Shown: positions 49,985 to 59,631 of the stretch, piece after piece
Numbering within the stretch: position 1 is the first letter of the stretch
How the letters are laid out: the number at the start of each line of letters is the position of its first letter
Source: an uncultured Bacteroides sp.
Lineage (GTDB): Bacteria > Bacteroidota > Bacteroidia > Bacteroidales > Bacteroidaceae
Length of the DNA: 64,000 bases
Assembly: GCF_963666545.1 (NCBI RefSeq)
Contig: NZ_OY762899.1
Coordinates: 3,662,365 to 3,726,364 of the forward strand
Direction: 5' to 3'
The notes under the pieces: model-generated
Seen by the model: only the letters and a program-made list of their open reading frames with translations
Database searches by the model: none
Told to the model about the DNA's origin: nothing
Made by a program: the position numbers and the translations under genes

Positions 49985-52900
49985 TTATATTCTATTATTA
50001 TATAATTGCAAATACTCCCTCGCTATCAGTTGGTTGATATTTTCAGTTGTCGCAAAGTCAAGAGGAATATTTTCCTTCTTCTTAAATTCGCTTACAACCA
50101 ACTGCATCAGGTATTTGGTAAAAAATGCTTCATTGTTCAAAATATCTTCTTGTCCTTCGAGCTTGCTGTCCACCGCGTTTTTTACTTGCATCAACGCCCG
50201 GTGCAATTGCATTTCTTTCGAATTAAGCGTACCTTTCTCTATTAAGCGTTTATGTATCCGAGTGTATTTCTCGTCGTTTTCGTATTTTGCTTTGAGTAAG
50301 GCATTTTTTCGATTGAGTTCTTTGGCATTGTCGTATATCTTACGGAGCAAGTGCATATTCTCCACCATATCCGCCTGCGTAGTTTCCGAAAGGTTTTTCT
50401 TTTTGAAGATACGCTCCAACTCTTCCCGTAGCGTTACAAAATGTGGATCGGCCTGGTCGAAGTTATACTGCAAAGCTTCGCGGGTTTTGCGGAGTGTTTC
50501 TTTGTATTCGTCTGCCAATTTCAGTTCTTCCTCGCCCACTTTGATAAATTGGAAAACAATGTCTTCCAGTGCGGTGCTCAATAGTTTTTGGGTAGCATCC
50601 TCGTTACCAATATTTTCTACAAAATTGAGATTGTCCAATCGATTTTGAGTTTCAATCAACAAACGGTTCAGTAAATCAAAATCAGTAATAGCTGTCAGTT
50701 CCTCGTAACCGTTAATGGCGATAATGTTTTTCAATTCCTTTGCGGTTCGCAACGCTTTTATCAATTGCAACAACTCTTTCTTATCTGTCAATTGTGCAAT
50801 CTGTTGAGAGAAGATTTCGCGATTGGTAGTATCATAGTTGAAAAGCGTTTCATTTATTTCTTCCAACTCTTGCCGTATCTCCGCTTCAGATTTGAATAAA
50901 TTGGTATAGAATTGTATATCATCTCCCAACTCGTTTTGCAATTCGTCGAAGTATAGTTGATTGGTGCGGTCAAACGCTTTAGATATATCGGCAAAGTCGA
51001 CCACATACCCGTATTCATATTTCTTGTACGGACGATTGACACGGGTAAGTGTTTGCAATAAATTATGGTCTTGAATAACACGGGCCAAATACAATTTCTT
51101 CAACCGCTTGGCATCAAAACCGGTCAAAAGCATATTGTAAACGAACAGAATATCAATCTTTCCCGACTTATAGGCTTTAATCAGTTCTTTGCGGATTGTC
51201 TTGTCATTCTCATCGTGAAGAATAAGTGCGGCTGTTAATTTGTTTTTCTTTCGTTTTCCATAAGGCACAAAAGGATCAGCCGCCATCATCGGATATTTTT
51301 CAGTATCAATTTCCTGTATGCCGTATTTCTCCTCAAAGAGTTGGAATAGCATTTTAGCTTGCTTTGACGAATCGCAGACAACCATTCCTCCCAACGTTTC
51401 ATCTTGCCAGGCGTGACGAAATTCGTTCAAATCGTTCGTAATGTAATTCAGTAATCCTTGGGCAAAATTCCTATCTGCATATACATCGGCAGTTTTAATA
51501 TCACCGTGCAATACCTTTATTTGCTCCATTATTTCTTTCATTTCTATTCTGAAGCTGCCTTCTATCTCTTCGCGAATTAAACGGAGTGTATAGCCATCGG
51601 CAATGGAACGATTGTAGTAATATTTATGAATGTAGTTTCCAAAAAGCAGTTTAGAATCGTATTCTTTTGCCACTTCCCGCAATAAGGGTGTTCCCGTAAG
51701 AGCAATAATAACCGCGTTTTTATCGGAATTAATCAAGTTGGCCAAATAATTTCCTTTGGGGTTATAGCTTCGGTGTGCCTCGTCCAAAAAGAAAACGCGT
51801 TGTGTGTTGATATCGTAACCAGGCATTTTGCCAGCTACGGAACCTTCGCTAAATTTCTGAATATTGACAACTGTAATCTCTGCTTGTCCACTATCGTTAT
51901 GAATAGCTCCGATTACTTTCATGTCCTGAATAAACTCCTGTTTGGAATTTACCCGATTCACTTTCAATCCTCTGTTCGCGAATTCGGTGGAAGCCTGTAT
52001 CAGTAAATCCAGCCGATCGACAATAAAATAAAATTTAGGGACAACATTCTTTTTTTGATAATAATCAGTCAGATGTCTTACGTTATAATATGCCAATGCA
52101 GTTTTACCAGAGCCTTGTGTATGCCAGATAATGCCTTTGTGTTGTCCTTCGTCCAACTTTGCCGCGATTGCTTTTGTGGCAAATAATTGTGGATAGCGCA
52201 TTATGTGCTTTTGCAAGCCGTTTTCTTCTTCTACATAAGCCAGTGCATAACGTAAAATAAATGCCAATCGCTCTTTGCTGAATAGCGAAGTAAGCATTCG
52301 GTGGGTGGGTGTATTGAGGTCTTTGTTAGTCTTAAATTCCGGACTATGCTTAATTACCAACAAATTGTTATCTTTCAGAATCGCATTTTCATCTTGTTCC
52401 GATATGGTCTTCAATCTTTGAATAGTAGGGTAATCTTCGTCTTCGCGAAAATAATTAAACGACAAATCAGAATAGGCGGAAGTCGCGTAAAAAGCCCCGA
52501 AAATTGGCTCAACAATGCCGTCTTCGTACTCCATATTATTGGAAAATACCATCAGTTGTGTGATATTGACAAAACGACGAAAGTGTTTATTTTTGAAGCG
52601 GGAATTTATACGGTTACGCTCCGCTATAATACCTTCTTTGTTGTGCGGTTTCTTTACCTCTATAAATGCCAATGGAATTCCATTAATCAACAGCGTTATA
52701 TCGGGACGAAATTCTTCATCACCGTTTTTACAGGTCAGTTCTGTTGTAACGTGGAAGCTGTTATTCTTGAAGTTCTTGAAATCAATCAGTTTAATACCAG
52801 AAGTTGCTGTTAAGCGTTGGTGGAATTTTTGACCCAAGTCCTCATAATCCAACTCTAAACTGATTTCGTCCAATTCCCGAAATAGTTCTTCTTTCAGGAC

Positions 52901-53059
52901 ATCGGGATTAATTCGCTGCAAACTCTCAATAAAAATATCCTCGAAAATATTGGTGTCTTCTCTGCGATTTTGTTTATTAAAGGGTATATAAGTATAGCCC
53001 AATCGCATCAAATGCAATACGGCAGGAATTTTAACGCGTGAGTTCTCATTAAAAGTCAT
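49985..53059 (-). CDS. hsdR: Type I restriction endonuclease subunit HsdR
   Basis: 1024 aa. N-terminal PD-(D/E)xK nuclease (RPDITLLINGIPLAFIEVKKP, about 120-145); SF2 translocase with Walker A HTQGSGKTALAYYN (about 315) and DEAH box FFLDEAHRSYN (about 425), TGTPLL motif III; helical C-terminus. Length is typical. It separates from the XRE gene by 1 bp. All catalytic motifs are intact, so the restriction system looks functional. Confidence 0.95.
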   Translation of the reverse strand: MTFNENSRVKIPAVLHLMRLGYTYIPFNKQNRREDTNIFEDIFIESLQRINPDVLKEELFRELDEISLELDYEDLGQKFHQRLTATSGIKLIDFKNFKNNSFHVTTELTCKNGDEEFRPDITLLINGIPLAFIEVKKPHNKEGIIAERNRINSRFKNKHFRRFVNITQLMVFSNNMEYEDGIVEPIFGAFYATSAYSDLSFNYFREDEDYPTIQRLKTISEQDENAILKDNNLLVIKHSPEFKTNKDLNTPTHRMLTSLFSKERLAFILRYALAYVEEENGLQKHIMRYPQLFATKAIAAKLDEGQHKGIIWHTQGSGKTALAYYNVRHLTDYYQKKNVVPKFYFIVDRLDLLIQASTEFANRGLKVNRVNSKQEFIQDMKVIGAIHNDSGQAEITVVNIQKFSEGSVAGKMPGYDINTQRVFFLDEAHRSYNPKGNYLANLINSDKNAVIIALTGTPLLREVAKEYDSKLLFGNYIHKYYYNRSIADGYTLRLIREEIEGSFRIEMKEIMEQIKVLHGDIKTADVYADRNFAQGLLNYITNDLNEFRHAWQDETLGGMVVCDSSKQAKMLFQLFEEKYGIQEIDTEKYPMMAADPFVPYGKRKKNKLTAALILHDENDKTIRKELIKAYKSGKIDILFVYNMLLTGFDAKRLKKLYLARVIQDHNLLQTLTRVNRPYKKYEYGYVVDFADISKAFDRTNQLYFDELQNELGDDIQFYTNLFKSEAEIRQELEEINETLFNYDTTNREIFSQQIAQLTDKKELLQLIKALRTAKELKNIIAINGYEELTAITDFDLLNRLLIETQNRLDNLNFVENIGNEDATQKLLSTALEDIVFQFIKVGEEELKLADEYKETLRKTREALQYNFDQADPHFVTLREELERIFKKKNLSETTQADMVENMHLLRKIYDNAKELNRKNALLKAKYENDEKYTRIHKRLIEKGTLNSKEMQLHRALMQVKNAVDSKLEGQEDILNNEAFFTKYLMQLVVSEFKKKENIPLDFATTENINQLIAREYLQLYNNRI

Positions 53060-53060
53060 A

Positions 53061-53258
53061 TCATTCCCCTTTGTTACTTATCAATAAATCCTTAATATCA
53101 ACATTCAATAACTCAGCAATCAGAAAAAGTGTTTCCAAACTTGGCTGCTTCCGGTTGCAGGCATAAGCATTCACAATCTTGAAACTTTTACCTAGTTTTT
53201 CGGCAAGCCATGTTTGTTTGATCCCTTTTTCGTTAAGAACCTCTTTTATGCGATTCAT
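53061..53258 (-). CDS. Small XRE-family helix-turn-helix regulator (first gene of the defence operon)
   Basis: 65 aa, a single HTH_3 domain: NEKGIKQTWLAEKLGKSFKIVNAYACNRKQPSLETLFLIAELLNV. Small XRE proteins (C-proteins) often control restriction-modification genes so that methylation comes first, and XRE/ImmA pairs form a repressor-protease switch. Here it is the promoter-proximal gene, 1 bp before hsdR. Start supported by a -7-like TATCTTTG at 53281-53288. Confidence 0.9.
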   Translation of the reverse strand: MNRIKEVLNEKGIKQTWLAEKLGKSFKIVNAYACNRKQPSLETLFLIAELLNVDIKDLLISNKGE

Positions 53259-53280
53259 GATTAAAGATTTAATATGGTGC

Positions 53281-53288
53281 CAAAGATA
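53281..53288 (-). promoter_or_regulatory. -7 element of the defence operon
   Basis: TATCTTTG on the minus strand, 22 bp upstream of the XRE start. No clear TTTG at -33. The XRE protein probably binds close by. Confidence 0.5.
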
Positions 53289-53539
53289 GGAATTTTTTTA
53301 GGATATTTCTAAGAACCATTCCCGACTTGTATCATGGATACTCTCCAACACATATATTTTTCCTTTTTATCTGTTAAATATCCCTCCCATGTATGGAATA
53401 AATAAGGCAACACTTTTACGGGAAATACTGCCCGAAGCGCAGCGTAGGCGTGGAGATTTCCTGTAAAACCCGCAGGGCTTGGTGTTGACGTTTTATTTCC
53501 CGAATGTACCTTTGTTTATCAGATGTAAAATGGGACATA
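53289..53539. other. Non-coding gap between the defence operon and the mobB remnant
   Basis: About 250 bp with no convincing ORF. It contains the stretch cccgcagggcttgg, resembling other Bacteroides element-associated DNA. Nothing else recognised. Confidence 0.4.
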
Positions 53540-54390
53540 TTAACTTAATCTTGGTCTTCGTTTCTTCTTTTTCTTTGGTTTTGGCAGTTGTTGTTCATCC
53601 ATCGGATTGACATCTGTAGCCGATGGAAGTATCGAAAATAAAGAGAATAAGCCGCTTTCATTTGTTTGTTGGTGTATTGGTTGATTTACTAGTGTACTGA
53701 TTTGTTGTTGTATTGAAGTATCTGAAAATGCTTTTAAATTTGTATTTGTTTGCACTTTTACATTTTCATCTGTTTGCACATCAACAATCTTTTTCTTTTC
53801 ACCAGCAAAATTTTGTTCAGGAGTGTTCAGTTCCCATTCCTGCATCCGTAGTTTATCCGCAATAGTACCGTTTTTTATAGTATTGTAATACTCGAACGTT
53901 TCGGATACTGCCGATTGTAGCCGAACAGTTTGTTAGATCCCTTTTCTATATTCTCGAATAAAACTGTTCGGTCAAAACCGCCAGTAATAACGCCTTTCTT
54001 GGTATTACGGTGGTTGGTTAGCGGGCTTATCTTGACTTTGTTCGATTGGTCTTTATGGCTCACAGTCAAATAGCAGTGTATGTTGAGAGGATTGTCGGAA
54101 CGGTCACGGTTTAAATGAATTTTGCCGTGAAACTTGATGTCCTCTGCAGATAATCCTTTGTTGAGATTTTTGGATATTCGGGAATGGGCACTTCGCGGAT
54201 GTATCGTTTCATGGCGTCGAGTTGTTCCTATTCCGTGCTTCCCATCGCTTGCAGTTCCTTTTTCGACGGACTGACGTGTATAGCATACAATTTTGCATCG
54301 GTCTTTAAGAGTTGCCTGATATTCCTGTCGATGTCTTTAATCATTTTGGACTTGTACGAATTTGCTAAAAGTGAGATTTTGGAGAAAATA
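53540..54390 (-). pseudogene. Decayed MobB-type (DUF5712) mobilisation gene
   Basis: Fragments in three frames together recall the Bacteroides DUF5712/MobB relaxase-accessory proteins: NSYKSKMIKDIDRNIRQLL and AIHVSPSKKELQAMG (54378-54231), a TAG nonsense codon at 54228-54230, YIREVPIPEYPK, then after a frameshift GLSAEDIKFHGKIHLNRDRS and GGFDRTVLFENIEKGSNKLFGYNRQ, then after a second frameshift (near 53915) ETFEYYNTIKNGTIADKLRM and a charged, Lys-rich C-terminus. The 5' end is missing next to the tRNA-Phe terminator. Evidence of a former mobilisable element at this locus. Confidence 0.75.
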
Positions 54391-54423
54391 AAAATCCCTG
54401 AAATGTTTAAATTTCAGGGATTT
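54391..54423 (-). terminator. Terminator after tRNA-Phe
   Basis: 13-bp perfect stem (54392-54404 / 54411-54423, AAATCCCTGAAAT) with a 6-nt loop, followed on the minus strand by a T-rich run. Ends the tRNA-Phe transcript. Confidence 0.8.
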
Positions 54424-54443
54424 GCTTTGCTACTCTATTAAGG

Positions 54444-54516
54444 TGGTGCCACCAGGAATCGAACCGGGGACACAAGGATTTTCAGTCCTTTGCTCTACCA
54501 ACTGAGCTATGGCACC
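54444..54516 (-). tRNA. tRNA-Phe (GAA)
   Basis: 73 nt on the minus strand: acceptor GGTGCCA pairs with TGGCACC, D-loop AGCTCAGTTGGTAGAGC, anticodon GAA in ACTGAAAAT, T-loop GGTTCGATTCC. CCA is not encoded. Its 3' end faces the mobB remnant, the usual orientation for an integration site. Confidence 0.95.
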
Positions 54517-54572
54517 TTGCTTATTTGCGGTTGCAAAGGTAGTGAAAGTTTTTAAACTAGCAAATGGGCTGG

Positions 54573-54620
54573 AGATAAAAAAACGCTGATAGTTGACTAT
54601 TGGGCTAATTATCAGCGTTT
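54573..54620 (-). terminator. Terminator after thiL
   Basis: 11-bp perfect stem aaacgctgata (54581-54591) / tatcagcgttt (54610-54620), 18-nt loop, then a seven-T run on the minus strand. Confidence 0.85.
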
Positions 54621-54636
54621 AAGTGATCGAAAAAAA

Positions 54637-55680
54637 TTATTCTTTTTTATTTTCCATCAATGGATTCCATCCTTGGGCTTTGAGTTCAAACTCTTGCCCG
54701 TCTCTTGTGATGAGGGCACAGCCCATATCGGGTTTGGTGATGTGACCTATCAGCTTGACGCCTTCCATCTCGGCTACTTTCTCGTGGTCGGCAATGGGGA
54801 CGGTGAAGAGTAGCTCATAGTCTTCGCCACCATTGAGTGCACAGGTGGTGAGGTTCATGTTGAATTCTTCTGCCATCACAGCTGTCTGGTAGTCTATCGG
54901 TATATGCTCTTCGTACACTCGGCAACCTACTTTGCTTTGTGTACAGATATGTAGCAGTTCTGAAGAGAGGCCATCGGAAACGTCCATCATGGAGGTAGGA
55001 GTAACACCCGCTTCTCTCAGTTTTTTAATGATGTCTCCGCGAGCTTCGGGCTTCAATTGGCGTTCCAGAAGATACTCTTTTCCGGTAAAGTCGGGTTTGA
55101 CTTCTGTCTCTCCTCTGAGTACTACTTTTTCGCGCTCTAAAAGTTGCAGACCCATGTAGGCTGCTCCCAAGTCACCGCTGACGCAGATGAGGTCTGTTTC
55201 ACGGGCACCATTGCGATACACCACTTCTCCCTTTTCAGCTTCTCCTATACAAGTGATGCTAATGGCCATGCCTGTGAGAGAAGAGGAGGTGTCTCCACCT
55301 ATTATATCTACATTATATTGTTTGCAAGCAAGACGCAGGCCGGCGTAGAACTCTTCCATATCTTCTATGCTGAAACGTTTGGAGATGGCAAGAGAAACTG
55401 TTATCTGTTTCGGTGTGCCGTTCATGGCATAGATGTCGGAGAAGTTAACGACAGCCGATTTATATCCCAGATGTTTGAGTGGAACATAAATAAGGTCGAA
55501 GTGTACACCTTCCATCAATAGGTCGGTGGTGACAAGCACTTGTTTGTCGGCAGGGTAGGAGAGTACGGCAGCATCATCGCCTATGCCATACTTACTCGAT
55601 TCGTTTTGTAATTCAATGCCTTCGGTGAGTCGACGGATGAGGCCAAACTCGCCGATGGTAGCTATTTCTGTTCTTGTCAT
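54637..55680 (-). CDS. thiL: Thiamine-monophosphate kinase ThiL
   Basis: 347 aa. GIGDDAAVLSYPADKQVLVTTDLLMEGVHFD is the ThiL/PurM-type ATP-binding and Mg-binding signature; also SVTEC-like ISITCIGEAEKGEVVYRNGA and DVSDGLSSELLHIC. Phosphorylates thiamine monophosphate to thiamine diphosphate. Starts 1 bp from the punA end; last of a four-gene minus-strand group. Confidence 0.94.
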   Translation of the reverse strand: MTRTEIATIGEFGLIRRLTEGIELQNESSKYGIGDDAAVLSYPADKQVLVTTDLLMEGVHFDLIYVPLKHLGYKSAVVNFSDIYAMNGTPKQITVSLAISKRFSIEDMEEFYAGLRLACKQYNVDIIGGDTSSSLTGMAISITCIGEAEKGEVVYRNGARETDLICVSGDLGAAYMGLQLLEREKVVLRGETEVKPDFTGKEYLLERQLKPEARGDIIKKLREAGVTPTSMMDVSDGLSSELLHICTQSKVGCRVYEEHIPIDYQTAVMAEEFNMNLTTCALNGGEDYELLFTVPIADHEKVAEMEGVKLIGHITKPDMGCALITRDGQEFELKAQGWNPLMENKKE

Positions 55681-56493
55681 TTAAGCACGATTTATGAGTT
55701 CGCGCATGATAGTTGTCATCTTAGGTTGAGCGGCATCCGCTGCCAGTTGAACTTCTTCATGCGACACTTCTACTATTTTACCTTCTACTCCCAAGTCGGT
55801 GATGACTGAGATACCGAAGACTTTGATTTTGCAGTGGTTGGCTACAATCACTTCGGGCACGGTAGACATACCTACTGCGTCAGCTCCCAATATGTGGAAA
55901 AGCTTGTATTCGGCAGGAGTTTCAAACGTAGGACCTTGTGTGCCGATGTAGATACCTTGTTGCACTTTGATGCCTTTTTCCTTAGCTATCACTAATGCTT
56001 TGCCGATGAGTTCTTTGGAGTAAGCTTCGCTCATGTCGGGGAATCGATCACCATACAGATTCTTACCACGCAACGGATGTTCGGGGAAGTAATTGATATG
56101 GTCGGTAATGATCATCAGATCGCCTATTTCAAAGTCGGGGTTCGTTCCGCCACTGGCATTGGAAACGAACAAGGTCTTGATGCCAAGCTCTTTCATAACA
56201 CGTACCGGGAAAGTTACTTCTTTCATTGAATAACCTTCGTAGTAATGAAAACGTCCTTGCATGGCCATGATATCTTTATTCCCCAGTTTACCGAAGATCA
56301 GTTTACCACTGTGTCCTTCTACGGTTGAAACAGGGAAATTAGGGATATCTTCGTATTTTATCTCATACTTTTCTGTTATCTCGTTCGCCAAACTACCAAG
56401 TCCGGTACCTAGTATGATAGCCGTCTCAGGACTTGTATGCATCTTCTCTCTTAGAAAAGCTGCTGTTTCTTCTATTTTCTCTAACATAGCCAA
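55681..56493 (-). CDS. punA: Purine-nucleoside phosphorylase
   Basis: 270 aa. ILGTGLGSLANEI (phosphate-binding), VEGHSGKLIFGKLG, ALQGRFHYYEGYSM-like AMQGRFHYYEG, and VSNASGGTNPDFEIGDLM are the trimeric PNP family signature (usually about 270-290 aa). Cleaves purine nucleosides with phosphate. Its start lies 68 bp inside the lpxK 3' end. Confidence 0.95.
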   Translation of the reverse strand: MAMLEKIEETAAFLREKMHTSPETAIILGTGLGSLANEITEKYEIKYEDIPNFPVSTVEGHSGKLIFGKLGNKDIMAMQGRFHYYEGYSMKEVTFPVRVMKELGIKTLFVSNASGGTNPDFEIGDLMIITDHINYFPEHPLRGKNLYGDRFPDMSEAYSKELIGKALVIAKEKGIKVQQGIYIGTQGPTFETPAEYKLFHILGADAVGMSTVPEVIVANHCKIKVFGISVITDLGVEGKIVEVSHEEVQLAADAAQPKMTTIMRELINRA

Positions 56494-57553
56494 TAATGTT
56501 TTGGTTAAATATATGTTGTTGGTTTTGTAATATCCTAACTTCTATAGGCAGGGCGTAAAGATACGCTTTTAATTCGTCACTTAGTGCAGGGTGGTGTATA
56601 AGCCTGGCTGCATCTTTTTCTGTCGTAATAATAATTTTCTTCTCTCCGTCTAGCTGTTCAAAGCGTTCCTTTATCAATTGCATATCTTGCTTGCTGAAGT
56701 CATGGTGATCATCAAACGAAAGTAAATCGATGTGAGAAGTACGGGTTTGCAACTCTTTCACAATAGTGGTTGGTGATGCTATGCCGGTGAGCAATAATAC
56801 CTGTTCGTCTGCCCTTAATGAGGATAACTCTCGTTTCTTTTCCGTTAATTCGGGAAATACAGGAGTCAGTTTACCATATTTAAAGGTAGAGAAGTAAAGC
56901 TGTTGATAAGGGTAAAGATCGAGTTGCTTGCTGATGATATTAAAATCAATCGGCTTGATGTCTGCCGGACATTTGGTAACAATAACGATTTGAGCGCGGT
57001 TCTTTCCGTTGATAGATTCGCGTAGCCGTCCTACCGGAAGGAGTTTGTCTTCGCAAAACAAACGATGATAGTCCGTGAGCAATATGCTGATGCCGGCTTT
57101 TACATATCGATGTTGAAAAGCATCGTCTAAAAGAATTAAGTCGACAGCCGGATCATTCAATTTGCGTAGCTTCTCTATGCCGTGGCAACGATTCTCATCC
57201 ACTGCTACACGGATGCCGGGGAATTTAGTTTTTATCTGATAAGGCTCATCGCCAATAGTGCGAGCAGTACTTTCGGCCGATGCCAATAAATATCCGTGAC
57301 TGTGGCGTTTATATCCGCGACTGAGCACGGCAAGCTGAAATTCTGCCTGAAGTAGCTTTATCAAATATTCGGTATGAGGAGTCTTGCCCGTTCCCCCCAC
57401 GGAGAGGTTACCGATGCAAATGGTTGGAATGTCGAAACTCTTTGACCGAAGGAATCCCCAGTCAAAGAGTTTGTTTCTTATACCTATAACCGCTCCATAT
57501 AACATAGAAACGGGATACAACCATTTATTTAGTTTGATTCGGGATTCCTCCAT
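56426..57553 (-). CDS. lpxK: Tetraacyldisaccharide 4'-kinase LpxK
   Basis: 375 aa. Walker A region IGNLSVGGTGKTPHTEYLI, the LSRGYKR motif and DDAFQHRYVKAGISILLTDY are diagnostic. Phosphorylates the lipid A disaccharide at the inner membrane. The 68-bp overlap with punA is large for adjacent genes, but both ends look right for their families. Confidence 0.95.
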   Translation of the reverse strand: MEESRIKLNKWLYPVSMLYGAVIGIRNKLFDWGFLRSKSFDIPTICIGNLSVGGTGKTPHTEYLIKLLQAEFQLAVLSRGYKRHSHGYLLASAESTARTIGDEPYQIKTKFPGIRVAVDENRCHGIEKLRKLNDPAVDLILLDDAFQHRYVKAGISILLTDYHRLFCEDKLLPVGRLRESINGKNRAQIVIVTKCPADIKPIDFNIISKQLDLYPYQQLYFSTFKYGKLTPVFPELTEKKRELSSLRADEQVLLLTGIASPTTIVKELQTRTSHIDLLSFDDHHDFSKQDMQLIKERFEQLDGEKKIIITTEKDAARLIHHPALSDELKAYLYALPIEVRILQNQQHIFNQNIIGYVRENRRNSSFSKREDAYKS

Positions 57554-57563
57554 CCAAATTAGT

Positions 57564-59330
57564 TTATTTTATATTCAACTCGAAAGGTACGCGTGCTTGC
57601 AAGAAGTTGCTTCCTTCCAGATTCTTTAATAGTCCGAATTCTTTGTAGAAATCGCCAAGTTGACTTTTCATCAAGCGAGTTTCGATATAGTTAGTCGGCT
57701 TCATGTCGAGCAATTCAGTGAGGAAATCTTTCTTGTCCGGATAGTCTACAATGGTATAGGCGTCTATTTTCGCTTTCTTCACTGCAATCTCTATGGCTTT
57801 ATTTATGCCGCCAAGTTCGTCAACCAATCCGATTTGTTTTGCCTTCGCACCCGTCCACACACGTCCTTCGGCAATCTTCTCCATCTTAGCTTTCGTCATT
57901 TTTCGTCCTTCGGCGCAGCGTGTCAGGAAGAGATCATATCCTTGATTTATCATCATCTGCATCAATGCTTGTTCGTCGGTGTTCATTCCACGCATAATGT
58001 TGCCGAAGTCGGCAAATTTATTTGTTTTCACTACATCAAAGCTTATCCCCACTTTGCCTGCCAGTTCTTTGGCATTTGGTATCATTCCGAAGATTCCGAT
58101 GGAACCGGTAAGTGTGGTGGCGTCTGCCACAATGCTATTGGCGGCACATGAGATGTAGTAACCACCAGAAGCGGCATAATCTCCCATAGACACAATAACC
58201 GGTTTCTCTTTTTTCAGTTCAGAGACAGCTTGCCATATTTGTTCCGATCCGAAAGCACTTCCACCTGGTGAATTTACACGCATCACAACTGCTTTTACGT
58301 CTTTATCTTCTTTTAGCTTGCGTAGATCTTCGATAACTTGTTTAGACTCAATTCCTTCATCATCAGTTCTACTCTTCGCACCGTCTATCTCGCCAAAAGC
58401 ATAGTACACGGCTATGATATTTCCACTTTTATCTTTCGGCGTATTCTTTTTCACGTTAATCATGTCGTCCAAGCCTAACATAGCCAGATTATCGTCTTTT
58501 CCGATCTTAACTAATTTCTTTAAATAGTCGCGTACATCATTCTTATATATTAATGTATCAGCCAGTCCGCACTTCACACTTTCTTCTGAAGGATGGAACA
58601 TCAACGCACGGTCTGCATACATATTTAAGGAGTCAACCTTTATTTTGCGTGAGGCAGAAACGTCAGTCAGCATTTGGTGCCAGATAGAACCGATGTATTC
58701 ACCCACCTGTTCACGGTTAGCCGGACTCATTTCCGTAGCTGAAAACGGTTCTACAGCCGATTTATAAGTACCAACTTTGAATATCTGCATTTCAACGCCT
58801 ATTTTACTCAATAGATCTTTGAAGAAAATAGGTTGCGATGCCAATCCTCTCCATTCAATCATCCCCTTGGGATTAAGCAAAACTTTATCGGCTACACTCG
58901 AAAGATAATACAGTTTTTGCGAATAATTATCGCCATAGGCTACGACGAATTTACCGGAAGATTTGAAATCCTTCAGTGCATCGCGAATTTCTTGTAGAGA
59001 AGCGAACGAAGCTCCAAGAGAAGAAGCTTGTACGTAGATCCCTTTTATATTCTCGTTTTCTTTGGCCTTCTTTATAGAAGATAAGATATCATCCAATCCA
59101 TAAGTGGGATCTTCACTGCTGAACAGCTCCTTAAATATATTATTGGAACTACGTTCAACTAGCTGACCATCAAGATCAAGCATCATAACCGAGTTCTTCT
59201 TTACTGTTATTTCAGAATCAGAAGCAGATACCAAACTGAAAACAGTAACGATGCCGATGATGAACATCACAACACTTGTTAGTATGATGCCGGTTACTGT
59301 AGCAAGGGTGAATTTTAAGAAATCTTTCAT
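57564..59330 (-). CDS. sppA: Signal peptide peptidase SppA (67K type)
   Basis: 588 aa. N-terminal membrane helix (TGIILTSVVMFIIGIVTVFSLV), tandem SppA/S49 halves, general-base Lys (about 138, YSQKLYYLSSVADKV) and nucleophile Ser (about 388, YAASGGYYISC, followed by TLTGSIGIFG). Membrane protease that clears signal peptides. First of the minus-strand group; a -7-like TATCTTTG lies at 59377-59384. Confidence 0.95.
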   Translation of the reverse strand: MKDFLKFTLATVTGIILTSVVMFIIGIVTVFSLVSASDSEITVKKNSVMMLDLDGQLVERSSNNIFKELFSSEDPTYGLDDILSSIKKAKENENIKGIYVQASSLGASFASLQEIRDALKDFKSSGKFVVAYGDNYSQKLYYLSSVADKVLLNPKGMIEWRGLASQPIFFKDLLSKIGVEMQIFKVGTYKSAVEPFSATEMSPANREQVGEYIGSIWHQMLTDVSASRKIKVDSLNMYADRALMFHPSEESVKCGLADTLIYKNDVRDYLKKLVKIGKDDNLAMLGLDDMINVKKNTPKDKSGNIIAVYYAFGEIDGAKSRTDDEGIESKQVIEDLRKLKEDKDVKAVVMRVNSPGGSAFGSEQIWQAVSELKKEKPVIVSMGDYAASGGYYISCAANSIVADATTLTGSIGIFGMIPNAKELAGKVGISFDVVKTNKFADFGNIMRGMNTDEQALMQMMINQGYDLFLTRCAEGRKMTKAKMEKIAEGRVWTGAKAKQIGLVDELGGINKAIEIAVKKAKIDAYTIVDYPDKKDFLTELLDMKPTNYIETRLMKSQLGDFYKEFGLLKNLEGSNFLQARVPFELNIK

Positions 59331-59376
59331 TGTTCTTGATCTAATTAGTATGCTAACCTATTGTTATATAGGCTAA

Positions 59377-59384
59377 CAAAGATA
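59377..59384 (-). promoter_or_regulatory. -7 element for sppA group
   Basis: TATCTTTG on the minus strand, 46 bp before the sppA start. No clear -33 TTTG. Confidence 0.45.
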
Positions 59385-59631
59385 AATAATAGAGTTGATA
59401 TTTGCCCTATATGTCGAATGCTTTTTTGTTTTATCACATAAAGCAGTATTTAAAATGCAATAAATCGATTCTATGGATGAAGTCTTTTTCTAAATTATCC
59501 ATGCTTTCTTCGCACCTATATATATAAGGTCTGTTTCTCAAGGTGATTTCACTCTATTAGATATTTAGTTACCGTCATATTTAAGATTTGAGCTTAGGAT
59601 TCAGCAGTTCTCCTCTCATGAAAAAACACGT

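Noticed and set aside
49974-50648. A 224-codon plus-strand frame over hsdR
   Set aside because: Antisense shadow, Ser/Phe/Leu-rich, no motif, hsdR is fully supported.
54391-54516. A second copy of the tRNA-Phe 3' end as an attachment site within the window
   Set aside because: I found no convincing repeat of the T-arm/acceptor sequence to the left of the island by eye; it may lie outside the window or be lost.
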